From CADCVT01 sp036389485 (lineage in GTDB: Bacteria; Actinomycetota; Thermoleophilia; Solirubrobacterales; Solirubrobacteraceae), in the NCBI GenBank assembly GCA_036389485.1, contig DASVPR010000016.1, positions 1 through 33,144 on the forward strand: a stretch of 33,144 bases of DNA, in the 5' to 3' direction. Below are positions 22,963 through 29,546 of this stretch, piece after piece. The notes under the pieces were generated by a model, which worked only from the letters and a program-made list of their open reading frames with translations, searched no databases and was not told the DNA's origin. Every line of letters begins with the position of its first letter. Within the stretch, counting starts at the first letter, position 1. Made by a program: the position numbers and the translations under genes.

Positions 22963-24095
22963 TGGGCGTTCTCCTTCTCGGTCTCGGACTCCGCTCCCGC
23001 CTGGTCCTTCAGGTCCTCGTTGACGATCGGGCCGTCGGCCTCCGCGGCGGGCGCGGGCTCGGGGCTCGGCGGCTCGCCGGGCGGGTCGGGCGTGGCGACG
23101 TCGGTGTTCGCCTTCGGCGCGACCTTCGGGTCGGGCTGCACGCGCCCGCCCTCCTGGACGGCCTCGGCGACCTCGGCCTCCGCGGCCTGCCGGTCGCCGC
23201 CGCCCTCGGCCTGCACCAGCGTCTCACGGCGCGCGGCCTCGTCGGCCGGCGGCGCCTGCTCCTCCGCGGCGGGCTCGGGCTCGCTGCGGGCCGAGGCGTC
23301 CTCGGCCTCCTGGCGGGCCTGCTCCTCCGCCTCGCGGGCGGCCTGCTGCTCGGCCTCCCGGCGCGCCTGCTCCTCGGCCTCCTTGCGCATCCGCTCCTCC
23401 TCGGCGGCGCTGAACGCGCGGCGGCCCTCCTGGATGACATCGCCGAGCGCGCGCGTGATCAGGTCGCACGAGCGGATCGCGTCGTCGTTGCCCGGCACGA
23501 CGTAGTCGATCCCGTCCGGGTCGCAGTTGGTGTCGACCAAGCCGATGACCGGGATCCGCAGGCGCTGGGCCTCGCGGACCGCGATCGCCTCGGTCTTCAG
23601 GTCGACGACGAAGACCGCCTGCGGCAGGCGCGCCATGTGCTTGACGCCGCCGAGGTTGGCGCGCAGCTTCGCGAGGTCGGCCTGCGCGGCCATGCGCTCG
23701 CGGGTCGGCAGCAGCTCGAGCTGGCCCTCGGCCTCGTAGCGCTCGAGGTCGTGCAGTCGCTTGATCCGCTGCGAGATCGTCTGGAAGTTCGTCAGCACGC
23801 CGCCGAGCCAGCGGTGGTTGACGTACGGCATCCCGGACTCCTCCGCGACCTGCTTGATCGAGTCGCGTGCCTGCTTCTTCGTGCCGACGAACAGGATCGC
23901 GCCGCCGCGGCGGGCGACGTCGCCGGCGAAGTCGAGCGCTTGGCGCAGCAGCTGCTCGGTCTTCAGCAGGTCGATGATGTAGATGCCGTCGCGCTCGCCG
24001 TAGATGTAGCGGCGCATCTTCGGGTTCCAACGGCGCGTCTGGTGGCCGAAGTGGACCCCGGCCTCCAGCAGCTCGCGGATGCCGACGTCGGGCAT
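22959..24095 (-). CDS. rpsB: Ribosomal protein S2 with a long acidic C-terminal extension
   Basis: 378 residues, of which about 1-229 are the normal S2 fold: GVHFGHQTRRWNPKM at 13-27, YIIDLLKT, GTKKQA, VNHRWLGGVLTNFQT, and IPVIGLVDTNCDPD. Residues about 230-267 are a Glu/Ala/Arg heptad-like helix (EEQARREAEQQAAREAEE) and 270-378 are acidic, Pro/Ala-rich and presumably disordered. Typical S2 is 230-260 residues, so about a third of this protein is extra. The ATG at 24095 has a strong AAGGAG Shine-Dalgarno sequence. It is the first gene of the rpsB-tsf-pyrH-frr-uppS-cdsA operon and has a leader of about 120 bases. Confidence 0.96.
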   Translation of the reverse strand: MPDVGIRELLEAGVHFGHQTRRWNPKMRRYIYGERDGIYIIDLLKTEQLLRQALDFAGDVARRGGAILFVGTKKQARDSIKQVAEESGMPYVNHRWLGGVLTNFQTISQRIKRLHDLERYEAEGQLELLPTRERMAAQADLAKLRANLGGVKHMARLPQAVFVVDLKTEAIAVREAQRLRIPVIGLVDTNCDPDGIDYVVPGNDDAIRSCDLITRALGDVIQEGRRAFSAAEEERMRKEAEEQARREAEQQAAREAEEQARQEAEDASARSEPEPAAEEQAPPADEAARRETLVQAEGGGDRQAAEAEVAEAVQEGGRVQPDPKVAPKANTDVATPDPPGEPPSPEPAPAAEADGPIVNEDLKDQAGAESETEKENAQ

Positions 24096-24225
24096 TCGGA
24101 CTGCTCCTTGGTTTGGCTGTTGGTGCTGTGCCCGGGCGGTCCCGCCGGACCCGGCTGTGCGGCCGGGCAGGAATCGACGGGGGTGGTCGTCCGGGGTAGG
24201 GGACGAAAAGAGGAGCACCAGTGTA
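24096..24225 (-). promoter_or_regulatory. rpsB promoter -10 and structured 5' leader
   Basis: On the minus strand TACACT (24225-24220) is a good -10; no clear -35 is visible 17-19 bases upstream. A start near 24213 would give a leader of about 118 bases. The leader contains two adjacent short hairpins (24138-24151, GGTCC/GGACC; and 24151-24166, CCGGC/GCCGG) and the AAGGAG ribosome binding site. S2 is often autoregulated through its leader, so this is a candidate regulatory RNA, by inference only. Confidence 0.4.
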
Positions 24226-24314
24226 CGCAAGATCCCTTTTGCCCCTGCGTTGGCGCTCGTACGGGCCGGTCCCCTTCCCCTACCTCCGGTGACCGGCTCG
24301 TCCCGGAGCAGGCG

Positions 24315-24343
24315 ACGGGGCGCCGCACGAAGCGGCGCCCCGT
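24315..24343 (-). terminator. Strong hairpin terminator between the small membrane gene and rpsB
   Basis: A perfect 12-bp stem (24315-24326 with 24332-24343, ACGGGGCGCCGC and its complement) with a five-base loop lies 17 bases beyond the stop of the small membrane-protein gene and upstream of the rpsB promoter. There is no U-run. Its position separates the two operons. Confidence 0.7.
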
Positions 24344-24359
24344 TGCTTCGGAGGCCGGG

Positions 24360-24707
24360 TCAGCGCTCGGTGGGCGTCATGATCGCGGCGATCACGAGCG
24401 CGACCGCCGCCGGCATCACGAACAGGCCGATCGAGAACCCGGAGACGACGGAGAAGGCGAGCAGGAGCCAGGCGAGCGTGGCACCGGCGATCTTGGCGGC
24501 GCCGCGGTCGTAGCGGCACGCCACGTGCAGCAGCATCCATCCGAGCGCCGTGACGGCGAGCGGCAGCGCGATGACGATCTGGAACCAGGTGCCGGGATTC
24601 GCTTCGAGGATCGTCCGGCCGTCGGAGTACGCCGACGCGGTCGGCGCCCACACCTGAACGCCGCCGCGCACGCGACGGCCGCGGTGGCCGAGCCGAACGC
24701 GATCCAC
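24360..24707 (-). CDS. Small polytopic membrane protein, probably frameshifted at its N-terminus
   Basis: 115 residues as it stands, unknown function. Three hydrophobic helices are clear (TWFQIVIALPLAVTALGW, then GATLAWLLLAFSVVSG, then GLFVMPAAVALVIAAIM). The first 15 residues from the GTG at 24707 are an arginine-rich run unlike a membrane-protein start (DRVRLGHRGRRVRG). In another frame an ATG at 24730, 10 bases after the rluD stop, encodes a polar start plus a fourth helix (WIAFGSATAAVACAAAF) that would join this protein at GVQVWAP if one base were restored. It is read as a four-helix protein broken by a one-base deletion or a sequencing error. It is the last gene before a strong hairpin. 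Confidence 0.55.
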   Translation of the reverse strand: MDRVRLGHRGRRVRGGVQVWAPTASAYSDGRTILEANPGTWFQIVIALPLAVTALGWMLLHVACRYDRGAAKIAGATLAWLLLAFSVVSGFSIGLFVMPAAVALVIAAIMTPTER

Positions 24708-24730
24708 CCCTGGCGGACTCGCTCGTCCAT
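24655..24730 (-). pseudogene. Detached N-terminal segment of the adjacent membrane protein
   Basis: From the ATG at 24730 the frame encodes MDERVRQGWIAFGSATAAVACAAAF, written here in two parts: MDERVRQG and the helix WIAFGSATAAVACAAAF. It then becomes arginine-rich and loses membrane character. One base added within the GCGGCGGCG run (about 24655-24665) would fuse it to the downstream three-helix frame. Confidence 0.5.
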
Positions 24731-24740
24731 GTGACGAAGG

Positions 24741-25622
24741 CTACGCGGTCTGCGACGCGCGGTCCATCGCGGCGACCAGGTCGCTCGGCAGCTCGCTCCG
24801 GAGGTCCACCGGCACACTCGTGAACGGGTGCGCGAAGGCGAGGCGGGCCGCGTGGAGGAACTGGCGGTCGAGGTCGAACGCGCCCGCCCCTCCGTACTCC
24901 GGGTCGCCGGCCACCGGATGGCCGATCGCCTGCAGATGAGCGCGGATCTGGTGGGTGCGGCCGGTCTCGAGCCGGACGCGGAGCAGCGTCGCCTCCGCCA
25001 GCAGCTCCTCGATCTCGAAGTGCGTGATCGCCTCGCGGGGCTCGTCGGTGTCGGTGGAGACGCGCGTGCGGTGGCGACGGTCGCGGCCGATCGGCGCGTC
25101 GATCGTGCCGGTGCGCGCCGGCGGGCGGCCCAGCACGAGCGCGAGGTACTCCCGCGTGACCTCGCGCCGCTGGATCATCGCCTTCAGCCGGCGGTGGGCC
25201 TCGTCGGACTTCGCGACCACCATGAGGCCCGACGTGTCGCGGTCGAGCCGGTGGACGATCCCGGCGCGCCACTCGTCCTCCCCTCCCGCGGCGCGGCCGG
25301 TGAGCGCCTGCGCGAGCGTCCCGCTGCGGTGCCCCTTCGCCGGGTGGACGACGACGCCCGCGGGCTTGTCGACGACCAGCAGGTGCTCGTCCTCGTAGGC
25401 GACCGCGAACGGGGTGTCGACGTGCGCGGGCGCGGCGGGCTCCGGGGGGTCGTCGACCTCGACGAGCTCGCCCTCCCGCACCCGGTGGCGCTTAGCGACG
25501 CGCGCGCCGTCCACGGTCACGCGCCCCTCCTCGATCAGGCGCGCGGCGCGCGACCGCGACCCGAGGCGCTCGGCGAGCACCGCGTCGAGGCGCTCACCCG
25601 CCTGCTCGCTCCCGATCCTCAC
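24741..25622 (-). CDS. rluD: RluD-type large-subunit rRNA pseudouridine synthase
   Basis: 293 residues. An S4 RNA-binding domain spans about 1-60 (GERLDAVLAERL, ARLIEEGRVTVDG), followed by the RluA-type catalytic domain with VVDKPAGVVVHP at 83-94, and HRLDRDTSG with the catalytic Asp127, then TGRTHQIRAHL. It isomerises uridines in 23S rRNA; which site cannot be told. The GTG at 25622 is supported by GGAGG six bases upstream, even though this makes a 29-base overlap with lspA. It lies immediately after lspA in the common lspA-rluD order. Confidence 0.94.
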   Translation of the reverse strand: MRIGSEQAGERLDAVLAERLGSRSRAARLIEEGRVTVDGARVAKRHRVREGELVEVDDPPEPAAPAHVDTPFAVAYEDEHLLVVDKPAGVVVHPAKGHRSGTLAQALTGRAAGGEDEWRAGIVHRLDRDTSGLMVVAKSDEAHRRLKAMIQRREVTREYLALVLGRPPARTGTIDAPIGRDRRHRTRVSTDTDEPREAITHFEIEELLAEATLLRVRLETGRTHQIRAHLQAIGHPVAGDPEYGGAGAFDLDRQFLHAARLAFAHPFTSVPVDLRSELPSDLVAAMDRASQTA

Positions 25623-26064
25623 CCTTGCCCTCCAGGACCAGCACGAGCGCGAGCACGCCGGCCGTGATGGCGATGTCCGCGAAGTTGAACGCCGGCCATG
25701 CGGGGATCTTGAGGAAGTCCGTCACCGCGCCGTCGCGGATGCGGTCGACGATGTTGCCCAGCGCCCCGCCGATCAGCAGCCCGGTGGGCAGCCAGATGAG
25801 CGGCCGGGCGGTGTGCCGCGCGAAGTAGAGGACGAGCGCGAGCAGCGCCAGCGCGATCAGGACGAGGACGATCGTCTTCCCTCCGGCGTCGATCCCGAAG
25901 GCGACGCCGTCGTTCCGCACGTTGACGAGCTTCAGCGCCGGCAGGATCGGGTCCTCGTCGCCGGGACGGATCCCGTCGCGGACGAGCTTCTTCGTGAGCT
26001 GGTCGAGCGCGACGACGATCCCGGTCGTCAGCGCGGTGCGCGCCCAGGCGCCGCGCGGGGTCAA
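25594..26064 (-). CDS. lspA: Prolipoprotein signal peptidase (signal peptidase II)
   Basis: 156-residue four-helix membrane aspartic protease that cleaves lipoprotein signal peptides after lipidation. The catalytic aspartates are Asp107 in GNIVDR and Asp130 in FNFAD; NDGVAFG near 51-57 is the conserved NxGxxFG-type loop. A TTG start at 26064 overlaps the yggT stop (TTGA) and gives a normal length. The last 29 bases overlap rluD. A candidate substrate, a lipoprotein with an LAGC lipobox, is encoded a few kilobases away. Confidence 0.93.
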   Translation of the reverse strand: MTPRGAWARTALTTGIVVALDQLTKKLVRDGIRPGDEDPILPALKLVNVRNDGVAFGIDAGGKTIVLVLIALALLALVLYFARHTARPLIWLPTGLLIGGALGNIVDRIRDGAVTDFLKIPAWPAFNFADIAITAGVLALVLVLEGKGEDRERAGG

Positions 26065-26393
26065 CCCGTGTCGTCGATCGCGCCGACGACGACGGCGCCG
26101 ACGATGCGCAGCACGAGGATCGCGACGATCGGGCTGAGGTCCAGCGGCCCGATCGGCGGGATGAAGCGGCGGAAGAGCCGCAGGTAGGGCTCGGAGACGT
26201 CCCGCAGGAACGTCAGGACCGCGTCGAGCCAGCGGTAGTAGCCCGGCCGCGCGCCGAACGCGAAGATCAGGTTGATGACGATGTACGCGAGGATGATGAG
26301 GATGTAGACCGTGATGAGCGTCCACAGGAAGTCCGCGATGTCGGAGCGGACCGTCGCGATGTGGAGCGCCTGCGCGGCCGCGGTCGCGGTCAC
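26061..26393 (-). CDS. YggT-family membrane protein
   Basis: 110 residues with two hydrophobic segments (FLWTLITVYILIILAYIVIN, and PIVAILVLRIVGAVVVG near the end) and the family core RPGYYRWLDAVLTF, FLRDVSEPYLRLFRRFIPP and GPLDLSPI. YggT proteins occur in sepF/divIVA neighbourhoods of Gram-positive bacteria and cyanobacteria; the molecular role is unclear, with links to division, chloroplast nucleoids and osmotic stress in various organisms. The GTG at 26393 overlaps the proC TGA (GTGA). Confidence 0.85.
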   Translation of the reverse strand: MTATAAAQALHIATVRSDIADFLWTLITVYILIILAYIVINLIFAFGARPGYYRWLDAVLTFLRDVSEPYLRLFRRFIPPIGPLDLSPIVAILVLRIVGAVVVGAIDDTG

Positions 26394-27136
26394 CGGTTCA
26401 CCACCGCCTGCATCGCGTCGTCGAACGCCTTGCGGACGCCGTTGGCCTCGAGCTGCGCCAGCCCGCGCGCGGTCGACCCGGCGGGCGACATCACCTGGCG
26501 CTTGACCTTCAGCGTGTCGTGGTCGCGGTGGCGGATGAGCTCCGCCGTGCCCGCCATCGTCCCGACGACGAGCTGGGTCGCGACGTCGCCGGGCACGCCG
26601 GCCTTGATCCCGGCGTCCACCTGGGCCTCGACGACCAGCGCCCAGTAGGCGGGCGCGCAGCTCATCAGCCCCATCGCGGCGTCGATCTGCTGCTCGTCGA
26701 CCGTGACGACCGGCCCGAGCCGCCCGAACAGCTCGAGCGCCTTGCGCTCCAGCTCGGCGTCGGCCTCCGGATCGCGCGCGTGGCAGCAGACGCCCTTGCG
26801 GACCTCCACCGGCACGCTCGGCATGATCCGCACGACGGGCGTGTCGCCGTACGCGGCCTTGACGTCCGCCAGCGGCGTCGCGCCCAGGATCGAGACGACG
26901 CCCTTCGCCCGCCCGCCCACCTCTTCGGCGACCTGCCGGAGCTGCTGGGGCTTGTGGCAGAGCACGATGAGGTCGGCCCGATCCGCGAGAGCGCCATTGC
27001 CGGCGACCGCCTCGCCACCTGTCTCCGCGGCCAGCGCCTCGGCCTTCTCGGGGAACGCATCGGTGCACAGCACAGGCTCGCCCCACCCGAGAGCGAGCGC
27101 TCGAGCCATGTTGCCGCTGCCCACCAGCCCGATCAT
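26390..27136 (-). CDS. proC: Pyrroline-5-carboxylate reductase
   Basis: 248 residues; NADPH-dependent last step of proline synthesis. The N-terminal Rossmann motif is GLVGSGNMARAL; further on are LIVLCHKPQQL, RIMPSVPVEVRKG, and the C-terminal helical domain with GLMSCAPAYWALVVEA and MSPAGSTARGLAQLE (the substrate-binding P-x-G-[ST] region). Slightly shorter than the usual 265-275 residues. It sits between sepF and yggT, where a proC gene is also found in other Gram-positive division clusters. The ATG at 27136 has only a weak Shine-Dalgarno sequence. Confidence 0.92.
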   Translation of the reverse strand: MIGLVGSGNMARALALGWGEPVLCTDAFPEKAEALAAETGGEAVAGNGALADRADLIVLCHKPQQLRQVAEEVGGRAKGVVSILGATPLADVKAAYGDTPVVRIMPSVPVEVRKGVCCHARDPEADAELERKALELFGRLGPVVTVDEQQIDAAMGLMSCAPAYWALVVEAQVDAGIKAGVPGDVATQLVVGTMAGTAELIRHRDHDTLKVKRQVMSPAGSTARGLAQLEANGVRKAFDDAMQAVVNR

Positions 27137-27164
27137 CGCGGGCGGAGTCTACGCAGCGGGGTGG

Positions 27165-27707
27165 TCAGGACTGGTTGAAGAAGCCCTTCTCGATGAGCCG
27201 CGCGCGCTCCTCCGCCGAGATCTCGACGTTGCGCGGCGTGAGCATGAAGACCTTGTCGGCGATGCGCTGCATCCCGCCGTCGAGCGCGTAGGTGAGGCCG
27301 GAGGCGAAGTCGATGAGGCGCTTCGACAGGTCGGTCTCGACGCCTTGGAGGTTGAGGATGACCGGGATCGAGTCCTTGAAGCGGTCGGCGACCTGCTGAG
27401 CGTCGTTGAACGACTTCGGCACGACGAGATGGACGCGGACGTCGCCGCCGTTGCGGCTGCGGCTCCCGCCGACCGGACGCAGGACCGCGGTCGGGCGGCC
27501 GGCCGGCTCGTCGTCGGCGAAGATGTCGTCGAAGTCGTCGCGGCGCCGGCGCGACGAGAGGCGGCGGACGTTGGGGCGCTCGCGGTAGCTCTCCTGCAGC
27601 TCCTGCTCGGGCTCGACGTCCTCGGGCTCCTCGTCGTACGCGGCGTGCCGTTCCTCGGCCAGGCCGAAGTACACGAGCGCTTTGTGCCACGAGTCGCGGA
27701 AAGCCAT
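27165..27707 (-). CDS. sepF: Cell division protein SepF
   Basis: 180 residues. An N-terminal amphipathic stretch (FRDSWHKALVYFGL) serves as the membrane anchor, residues about 20-85 are an acidic/basic linker, and the core domain (90-165) reads DVRVHLVVPKSFNDAQQVAD, VILNLQG, RLIDFASGLTYALDGGMQRI, and FMLTPRNVEIS. SepF tethers FtsZ to the membrane and takes the place of FtsA in Gram-positives. The ATG at 27707 keeps the anchor helix; GGAG directly precedes it, too close to act as a normal ribosome binding site. It follows yggS by 12 bases. Confidence 0.94.
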   Translation of the reverse strand: MAFRDSWHKALVYFGLAEERHAAYDEEPEDVEPEQELQESYRERPNVRRLSSRRRRDDFDDIFADDEPAGRPTAVLRPVGGSRSRNGGDVRVHLVVPKSFNDAQQVADRFKDSIPVILNLQGVETDLSKRLIDFASGLTYALDGGMQRIADKVFMLTPRNVEISAEERARLIEKGFFNQS

Positions 27708-27719
27708 CTCCGGCGAAGG

Positions 27720-28379
27720 TTAGCCCTTTGCGGCGGAATTCCTTCCGGCGGGGGTGGTATAGAGGCGGCTTCCGACCCGGATCATCGTCGCCCCTTCCTC
27801 GACGGCGACAGGGAAATCCTGGGTCGTTCCCATCGAGAGGTGGTGCAGGCCGTGTTGCGCCGCGAGCTCGCGCGCGGCGGCGAACCAGCGCCGGCTGTCC
27901 TCCGGCTCCTCCGCCAGCGGCGGCATGACCATGAGGCCGTCGAACGCCACCTCGCCGCCGAGGACGCGGTCGAGGTCGGCGGGCGCGAAGCCGGCCTTGC
28001 CCTCCTCGCCGGCGATGTTGACCTGCACGAGGAGGCGCGGGCGCTCGTCGAGCTTCGCGAGCTGCGCGATCGCGCTGTCGCTCCCGACCGAGTGGATGCA
28101 GCGCACGACCGGGGCGATCGTCTTGACCTTGCGCGACTGGAGCTGGCCGATGAAGTCCCAGGTGAAGCCCGGGAACGCCTCGGCCTTGCGGACGAGCTCC
28201 TGCGCGCGATTCTCGCCGACGGTCGTGATCCCCGCCTCCGCGAGCGCGCCGAGGTCCTCGAGCTCGACGTACTTGACCGCGGCGACGACCTCGACCGCCG
28301 CGGGGTCCCGCCCCGTCGCCGCGATCTCGTCGCGGACCGCCTCGAGGTTGGCGCGGACGGCGCCGGCGTCTAGCGCCAC
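27720..28379 (-). CDS. YggS-family pyridoxal-phosphate homeostasis protein (PLPBP)
   Basis: 219 residues. A single TIM-barrel PLP-binding protein that buffers the cofactor and has no known catalytic activity. Conserved blocks: VAAVKYVE, whose lysine forms the PLP Schiff base, ITTVGENRAQEL, WDFIGQLQSRKVK, IHSVGSD, LLVQVNIAGEEGKAGF, GLMVMPPLA, HLSMGTTQDF and TMIRVGSRLY (phosphate binding). The GTG at 28379 overlaps the end of pgeF by 10 bases and gives the standard N-terminus. Its position between pgeF and sepF is conserved in Gram-positive bacteria. Confidence 0.93.
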   Translation of the reverse strand: MALDAGAVRANLEAVRDEIAATGRDPAAVEVVAAVKYVELEDLGALAEAGITTVGENRAQELVRKAEAFPGFTWDFIGQLQSRKVKTIAPVVRCIHSVGSDSAIAQLAKLDERPRLLVQVNIAGEEGKAGFAPADLDRVLGGEVAFDGLMVMPPLAEEPEDSRRWFAAARELAAQHGLHHLSMGTTQDFPVAVEEGATMIRVGSRLYTTPAGRNSAAKG

Positions 28380-29056
28380 GCGATCCCCGCCTGGCGGCCG
28401 GTGCGCCCTCGGTCGCGGCGGTGGGAGTAGAAGAGCGACCGGTCGCTGCACATCGTGCACATCCCCGTGTCCTCGACGTGCTCGATGCCGGCCGCGGCGA
28501 GGCGCTCACGGGCGAGCGCGGGCAGGTCGATGCGAGCGGGACCGCCGGCCGGCTCGAGGCCCAGCGCGTCGCGCACCTCGTCGCCGACCTCGTAGCAGCA
28601 GCCGCGCGCGCACGGCCCGATCGCTGCCGCCACCACTTCGCGCGCCGCTCGGACGCCCTCCTCGATCACGCCGCCCGCCAGGCCGCGCCATCCGGCGTGC
28701 ACCATGCCCGCGGTGTCCGGGCCGGCCAGCGCGATCGGCATGCAGTCGGCGGTGAGCGCCATCACGGCGACCCCGCGCTGCGTCGTCACCTGCCCGTCCG
28801 CCTCGGCGACCTCGGTCGAGTCCACGAGCACAGCCGCCCCGTGTACCTGCCGGCCGTACGCGAAGCGCGACGCGCCCGTGAGCGCGAGCGCCCGCCGGCG
28901 GTTCTCCTCGATCGCCGCCGGGTCGTCGTCGGTCCAGCGCCCGAGGTTCAGGCTGTCGAACGGCGGCTCGGACACACCGCCGCGCCGGGTCGTGAACAGC
29001 ACGTGGACGCCGTGCGGCAGCTCGATCGCGATGTGGGACGTCGTCGTCGCGGCCAT
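28370..29056 (-). CDS. pgeF: Peptidoglycan editing factor PgeF / polyphenol-oxidase (laccase-like) family
   Basis: 228 residues. Catalytic zinc ligands are visible: the His of GRQVHGA, the Cys of LTADCMPI and the His of MVHAGWRGLAGG. The end has CTMCSDRSLFYSHRRDRGRTGRQ, here split as CTMCSDRSLFYSH and RDRGRTGRQ, the family's C-terminal motif. The E. coli homologue YfiH (PgeF) corrects L-Ser wrongly placed in peptidoglycan precursors; purine-nucleoside activity is reported for relatives. The ATG at 29056 is used. It follows the lipoprotein gene by 13 bases and begins the yggS-sepF run. Confidence 0.9.
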   Translation of the reverse strand: MAATTTSHIAIELPHGVHVLFTTRRGGVSEPPFDSLNLGRWTDDDPAAIEENRRRALALTGASRFAYGRQVHGAAVLVDSTEVAEADGQVTTQRGVAVMALTADCMPIALAGPDTAGMVHAGWRGLAGGVIEEGVRAAREVVAAAIGPCARGCCYEVGDEVRDALGLEPAGGPARIDLPALARERLAAAGIEHVEDTGMCTMCSDRSLFYSHRRDRGRTGRQAGIAWR

Positions 29057-29069
29057 GCGCCGGCCGATG

Positions 29070-29546
29070 CTAGCCGCGGGTCATCCCGCGAGCGACCGCG
29101 CGCAGCCCCTCGGGCGCCGCGGGGCCGGAGATCGCGTACCGGCGCCAGCGGAGCGCCCCGCCCCGCGCCCGCGCGCGCCGCAGCGGCGGCCCGTGGAACG
29201 ACACGCGCGCCTCGATCCTCCACCCGTCCGCGCCCGTGAGCGTGTATCCGCGGCGCGTCGGGCGCTCCGGCGGAAGGCCGACCGACGCGAACCCCGCGGG
29301 CACGACGCTCGGGCAGAGCAGGTCGCTGCGGCGCGCGACCTCGTCGCAGAACTCCCGCACCCACTCCGGCGCGGCCTCGACCAGCCGCGGCCCGGCCGCC
29401 ACCGGCCGCTGGGGCACGACGTGATCGGGAGGAGGCCCGCGCCGCACCGGGATGTCCGCGCGAGGAGGATCCCCGCCGCCGCACCCCGCCAGCAGCGCGA
29501 GGACGAGGATCGCGACGGGTGGCGCTCGCCGCGCGGCTCGTCGCAT
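29070..29546 (-). CDS. Putative lipoprotein of unknown function
   Basis: 158 residues. The signal sequence RRAARRAPPVAILVLALLAGC ends in a canonical lipobox (Leu19-Ala20-Gly21-Cys22), so Cys22 should be lipidated and LspA, encoded nearby, should cleave it. The mature part has a Pro/Arg-rich linker, a segment with two cysteines (FCDEVARRSDLLCPSV), and a beta-rich end (GYTLTGADGWRIEARVSF). No family is recognised. The ATG at 29546 shares one base with the cca stop (TGATG), so the gene is coupled to it. The stop lies in a CTAG tetramer. Confidence 0.75.
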   Translation of the reverse strand: MRRAARRAPPVAILVLALLAGCGGGDPPRADIPVRRGPPPDHVVPQRPVAAGPRLVEAAPEWVREFCDEVARRSDLLCPSVVPAGFASVGLPPERPTRRGYTLTGADGWRIEARVSFHGPPLRRARARGGALRWRRYAISGPAAPEGLRAVARGMTRG

